DNA from: a virus
Direction: 5' to 3' (one strand)
IMG/VR virus record: IMGVR_UViG_3300017917_005124
Location: 1-64,000 of that record
DNA: 64,000 nt
Positions 61,178-64,000 of this stretch are shown here, one piece after another. The position numbers and the translations under genes are program-made. Below the pieces are notes generated by a model. That model did not search any database, was not told the DNA's origin, and worked only from the letters and a program-made list of their open reading frames with translations. The first letter of the stretch is position 1. Every line of letters begins with the position of its first letter.

Positions 61178-62683
61178 ATGTCAAAAAAGAAATTAGACCA
61201 ATCTGTTACTGGGCAACTTGATATGTTGGAAGCTTTGGGGCAATCTAAATCTGTTAGTTATACAGAGGAGCAAGAGAAGTTTATTTGTTATGATGGCCAA
61301 GATTCAATTGTATTGGCTGCAACTGCTGGAAGTGGTAAATCATTTAGTTGTGTTCAAAGATTAAAGACTCTTGTGGAGAGAGGGGTAGACCCAAACAAGA
61401 TAATTTTCTTTAGTTTCACAAAGGCTGCTACTGATGAGTTAAGAGAAAGAGTTGAATCAGCTGGTATTTTAGTTAGAGATAAGGTTTATAAAGGAGAAGG
61501 TGTAACTATAACAACTATTCATGCATTTACAAATAGCTTGCTTTTAAAAATGGGTAAGTTTAAAGAGACTGCTACTTTTGGTGATTTTATTAATTGGTTT
61601 AAAGTTGAGTATAAGCCAAGTAATCATGCGACAAGAGAGGCTAAGGAGGCATATTACGATTTAATTTCAAATATGTACGAAGATTCTGATAGAATATCCT
61701 CAGAAATCAGCTCCTTCAAACTTCAATCTGCTGAAAATATAAAAGCTCCAGTTCCTGAATTTTATAGTGACTATAGGAAATTTTTAAAAGAAAAGAGAAA
61801 GAGGGATTTTTCTGACATGTTAATTGAGGTTCGTGATTTGCTTCTTGAAAATATTTGGATTAAGAGATTTAGAGGTCAATATGATTATATATTTATTGAC
61901 GAGTATCAAGATACTAGTACGATACAACTTCAAATACTACTGTCTTTAAATGCTAAATTTTATTACATGATTGGAGACAGAAATCAAAGTATATATGGAT
62001 ATAGTGGAGCAAATTGTAATAAACTTGAAGAGATGTTAAAGAAAAGGAGACAAGTTAAAGAAATGACTTTATCCGTAAATTTCAGAAGCGATGAGTCTAT
62101 TGTTGAAAATTCTAATAAATACTCTTCTTTGAAAGCAATTTCAAGTAGCAAAGATTATGGTTCTGTTAATAAGCATATCATGATTAGGTTAGATGATTTA
62201 ATTGAATTACTTAAGCAACCAGGTGAGATTGTGGTTCTAGTCAGAACAAATGAAATAATTAAAAAAATGGAAAAGGAATTGTTGAAAAGAAAAGTTCCTA
62301 TGAGATATTTTAATTTTATAAATAAAGAGGATATTAGTGATTTTAAAAATGGTAATATCAATACTCACTTAAGAGGTAAATTAAATAATTTCAAGGCTTA
62401 CTTTGAAAATGATGCTCAGACAATTGCTTTCATAGAAAGATTTAAAAATTCGCCTAAGTTTATAACAACTATTCACAAGAGTAAGGGTCGTGAATTTGAT
62501 GAATGTGTAGTTGTTAATTCTATATCTCCAGAAGTCCTTCAAGAATGTGGTATATATGATAAGCTTGGAAAGAAAAGGCTCGAAAGAGTTTCTTTTACAG
62601 ATAAGGATGAAGAATCAAGAAATATTCATTATGTAGCCGTCTCAAGGAGTAAACATAAGTTGCATTTTATGATTTATGAATAA
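61178..62683 (+). CDS. SF1 DNA helicase (UvrD/Dda-like)
   Basis: 501 residues. Motif Q/I: YTEEQEKFI and VLAATAGSGKSFSCVQRLKT (Walker A, about 46-58). Motif Ia: IFFSFTKAATDELRERV. Motif II: YDYIFIDEYQDTSTIQLQIL. Motif III: MIGDRNQSIYGYSGAN. Motif IV-VI: TLSVNFRSDESI, FITTIHKSKGREFDECVVVN and RNIHYVAVSRSKHKLHF. Length fits T4 Dda-like helicases more than full UvrD. It likely acts in origin firing, fork protein removal or recombination. It starts 3 bases after the exonuclease-like gene, so they are co-expressed. Confidence 0.92.
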   Translation: MSKKKLDQSVTGQLDMLEALGQSKSVSYTEEQEKFICYDGQDSIVLAATAGSGKSFSCVQRLKTLVERGVDPNKIIFFSFTKAATDELRERVESAGILVRDKVYKGEGVTITTIHAFTNSLLLKMGKFKETATFGDFINWFKVEYKPSNHATREAKEAYYDLISNMYEDSDRISSEISSFKLQSAENIKAPVPEFYSDYRKFLKEKRKRDFSDMLIEVRDLLLENIWIKRFRGQYDYIFIDEYQDTSTIQLQILLSLNAKFYYMIGDRNQSIYGYSGANCNKLEEMLKKRRQVKEMTLSVNFRSDESIVENSNKYSSLKAISSSKDYGSVNKHIMIRLDDLIELLKQPGEIVVLVRTNEIIKKMEKELLKRKVPMRYFNFINKEDISDFKNGNINTHLRGKLNNFKAYFENDAQTIAFIERFKNSPKFITTIHKSKGREFDECVVVNSISPEVLQECGIYDKLGKKRLERVSFTDKDEESRNIHYVAVSRSKHKLHFMIYE

Positions 62684-62693
62684 AAAAAATATT

Positions 62694-64000
62694 ATGAATT
62701 ATGAAAAAAATATAAATGAAATTATTCATAAAGTATCTTTAGAGGAAGGTTTTAATGTTTGTTTGGATAATAAAGAAATTGATGAAAAAATTTTCATTAT
62801 AAAAAATGAGTTATCAAAAAAGTATAACATACTAAATTTTGACAAAGAAAATTCTTTTGACATAAATTTAGATTATAAAATTTCTACAATAAAAGAATTA
62901 ACTAATAATAAAAATTTTCAAAATAAGTCATTTGGAGAGGTTATGAGTCCGTTGGATTCACTTATAACTCCAATGATGAATACGTTGCCAAAAGAAGTCT
63001 GGAGCAATCCTAATCTTAAGTGGCTTGATTCATGTGCTGGTATAGGAAATTTTCAATCTATTATAATAAGTAGGTTAATGGATGGGCTAGTTAATTGGGA
63101 GCCAGACCAAGAAAAAAGGTATAATCATATTATAGGCAATATGATTTATCTAGGAGAGCTTCAAGCTAAAAATTCATTTATTAATTTTATTTTATTTAGT
63201 AGAAATGAAAGTATTGTTAATATGTATAATGATGATTTTTTGGATAAAAAATTTGAAAAGCATATGCATGATGAGTGGGGGGTTGATGGTTTTGATATAA
63301 TTATAGGAAATCCACCTTTTAATAGTGCTTCGGTTGGAGCTTTTGGAAAAAGGGATTTGTGGGATAAATTTGTAATTAAAAGCATTGATTTATTAAATAA
63401 AAATGGATTTTTAGTTTTGGTCCATCCACCTAAGTGGAGAATGCCAGAACATAAATTATTTGATATTTTTAAGAAAAATAATTTAATATACTTAGAAATA
63501 CACTCAAAATTTGATGGTGATAAAATTTTTAAGGCTACCACAAGATATGATTTTTATTGTTTGCAAAAATGTTCTTATAATGGGAAAACAAAAGTTGTAG
63601 ATGAACTAGGAGTTTGTTCATATATAGATATAACAAAATGGGATTGGTTGCCTAATTATGAATTTGAAAGTATTAGTAGCATAATCACCAAAGAGTTCAA
63701 TAATAATTGTGAAATTATATATGACCGCTCTAAGTATGGAAATGAAAAGGAGTGGATGTCTAAAAAAAAGGATGAAAATCATATGCTACCTTGTGTATAT
63801 GGTATGTATAAAGATAGAACCTGTTCATATTTGTATTCATCAGAGGATAAAGGTCATTTTGGACAATCAAAATTAATTCTTGGTATTGGAGAGGTATTAT
63901 ATCCACTTATTGACTATAAGGGTGAATTCGGGCTGACAAATAATACATTTGCTATAGTTAGTGATGATTTAATTGTTTTAGAAAATATGAAACAAGCAAT
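62694..64000 (+). CDS. N6-adenine DNA methyltransferase (NPPF type), 3' truncated by window end
   Basis: 435 residues visible from the ATG at 62694; the frame is open at the window edge. SAM-binding motif I reads LKWLDSCAGIGNFQSI and the catalytic motif IV is DIIIGNPPFN. Then LLNKNGFLVLVHPPKWRMPE follows, as in type IIG/Eco57I-like or similar adenine methyltransferases with a C-terminal target-recognition part. The first ~80 residues are a helical extension. It follows the helicase by 10 bases. It may protect phage DNA from host restriction or regulate phage genes. The recognition site cannot be read from the sequence. Confidence 0.85.
   Translation, partial: MNYEKNINEIIHKVSLEEGFNVCLDNKEIDEKIFIIKNELSKKYNILNFDKENSFDINLDYKISTIKELTNNKNFQNKSFGEVMSPLDSLITPMMNTLPKEVWSNPNLKWLDSCAGIGNFQSIIISRLMDGLVNWEPDQEKRYNHIIGNMIYLGELQAKNSFINFILFSRNESIVNMYNDDFLDKKFEKHMHDEWGVDGFDIIIGNPPFNSASVGAFGKRDLWDKFVIKSIDLLNKNGFLVLVHPPKWRMPEHKLFDIFKKNNLIYLEIHSKFDGDKIFKATTRYDFYCLQKCSYNGKTKVVDELGVCSYIDITKWDWLPNYEFESISSIITKEFNNNCEIIYDRSKYGNEKEWMSKKKDENHMLPCVYGMYKDRTCSYLYSSEDKGHFGQSKLILGIGEVLYPLIDYKGEFGLTNNTFAIVSDDLIVLENMKQA

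Noticed and set aside
1-64000. tRNA genes, rRNA or CRISPR arrays
   Set aside because: Intergenic spaces are short and AT-rich; none showed a cloverleaf, rRNA-like sequence or spaced direct repeats. The 66-base and 15-base tandem repeats are in-frame coding repeats.
1-64000. Integrated prophage or bacterial chromosome segment
   Set aside because: No integrase, attachment sites or cellular housekeeping genes are seen; the continuous virion and replisome modules indicate a lytic-type phage genome.

Overview
The window is part of a large, AT-rich (about 30% G+C by eye) genome of a contractile-tailed, T4-like phage that very probably infects a Bacteroidota host, perhaps a flavobacterium. The viral evidence is the gene set: large terminase, portal, tape measure, T4-type baseplate and hub genes, tail fibres and a phage replisome. 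The host inference rests on host-like promoters of the form TAnnTTTG, the absence of Shine-Dalgarno sites, a sigma factor resembling the Bacteroidota primary sigma, and a nuclease-like protein related to a common Bacteroidota exonuclease. Nearly all genes lie on the plus strand. The exceptions are a coiled-coil membrane protein (24929-25339) and a two-gene homing-nuclease cassette (28071-28890).

Layout: 1-9.6 kb holds tail fibre and virion proteins built from a shared short repeat. 9.66-17.4 kb holds the large terminase, interrupted by three inteins, and the portal. 17.5-24.4 kb holds a proofreading DNA polymerase III alpha gene broken into four genes by three split inteins, with decayed homing endonuclease genes in the gaps. 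24.5-31.6 kb holds RNase H, small genes, homing nucleases and two T4 gp26-like baseplate paralogues. 31.6-44.9 kb holds the tape measure, a repeat-rich tube/baseplate protein, a LysM-type wedge protein and a hub with a lysozyme-like end. 44.9-57.1 kb holds a family A polymerase, a zinc-ribbon protein, a RecA/UvsX recombinase, a homing nuclease, a 5'-3' exonuclease, a DnaB-type helicase and NrdB/NrdA (NrdA with an intein). 57.4-64 kb holds small genes, a sigma factor, a degenerate exonuclease, an SF1 helicase and a truncated N6-adenine methyltransferase.

Three things stand out. First, intein load: seven inteins in four genes, including a polymerase whose catalytic chain can only be rebuilt from four polypeptides by three trans-splicing reactions, one of which supplies a central piece of only 34 residues. 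Second, the tetranucleotide GATC appears to be absent from the whole window, and Asp, Gly and Arg codons are switched in a context-dependent way to avoid it. Third, two promoter-like signals partition the genes: TAnnTTTG before replication genes and a TATTTAT(A/T) motif just upstream of many structural genes, in a genome that carries its own sigma factor.

All calls come from reading sequence and translations by eye. No database search was run, and counts and identities are approximate unless positions are given.
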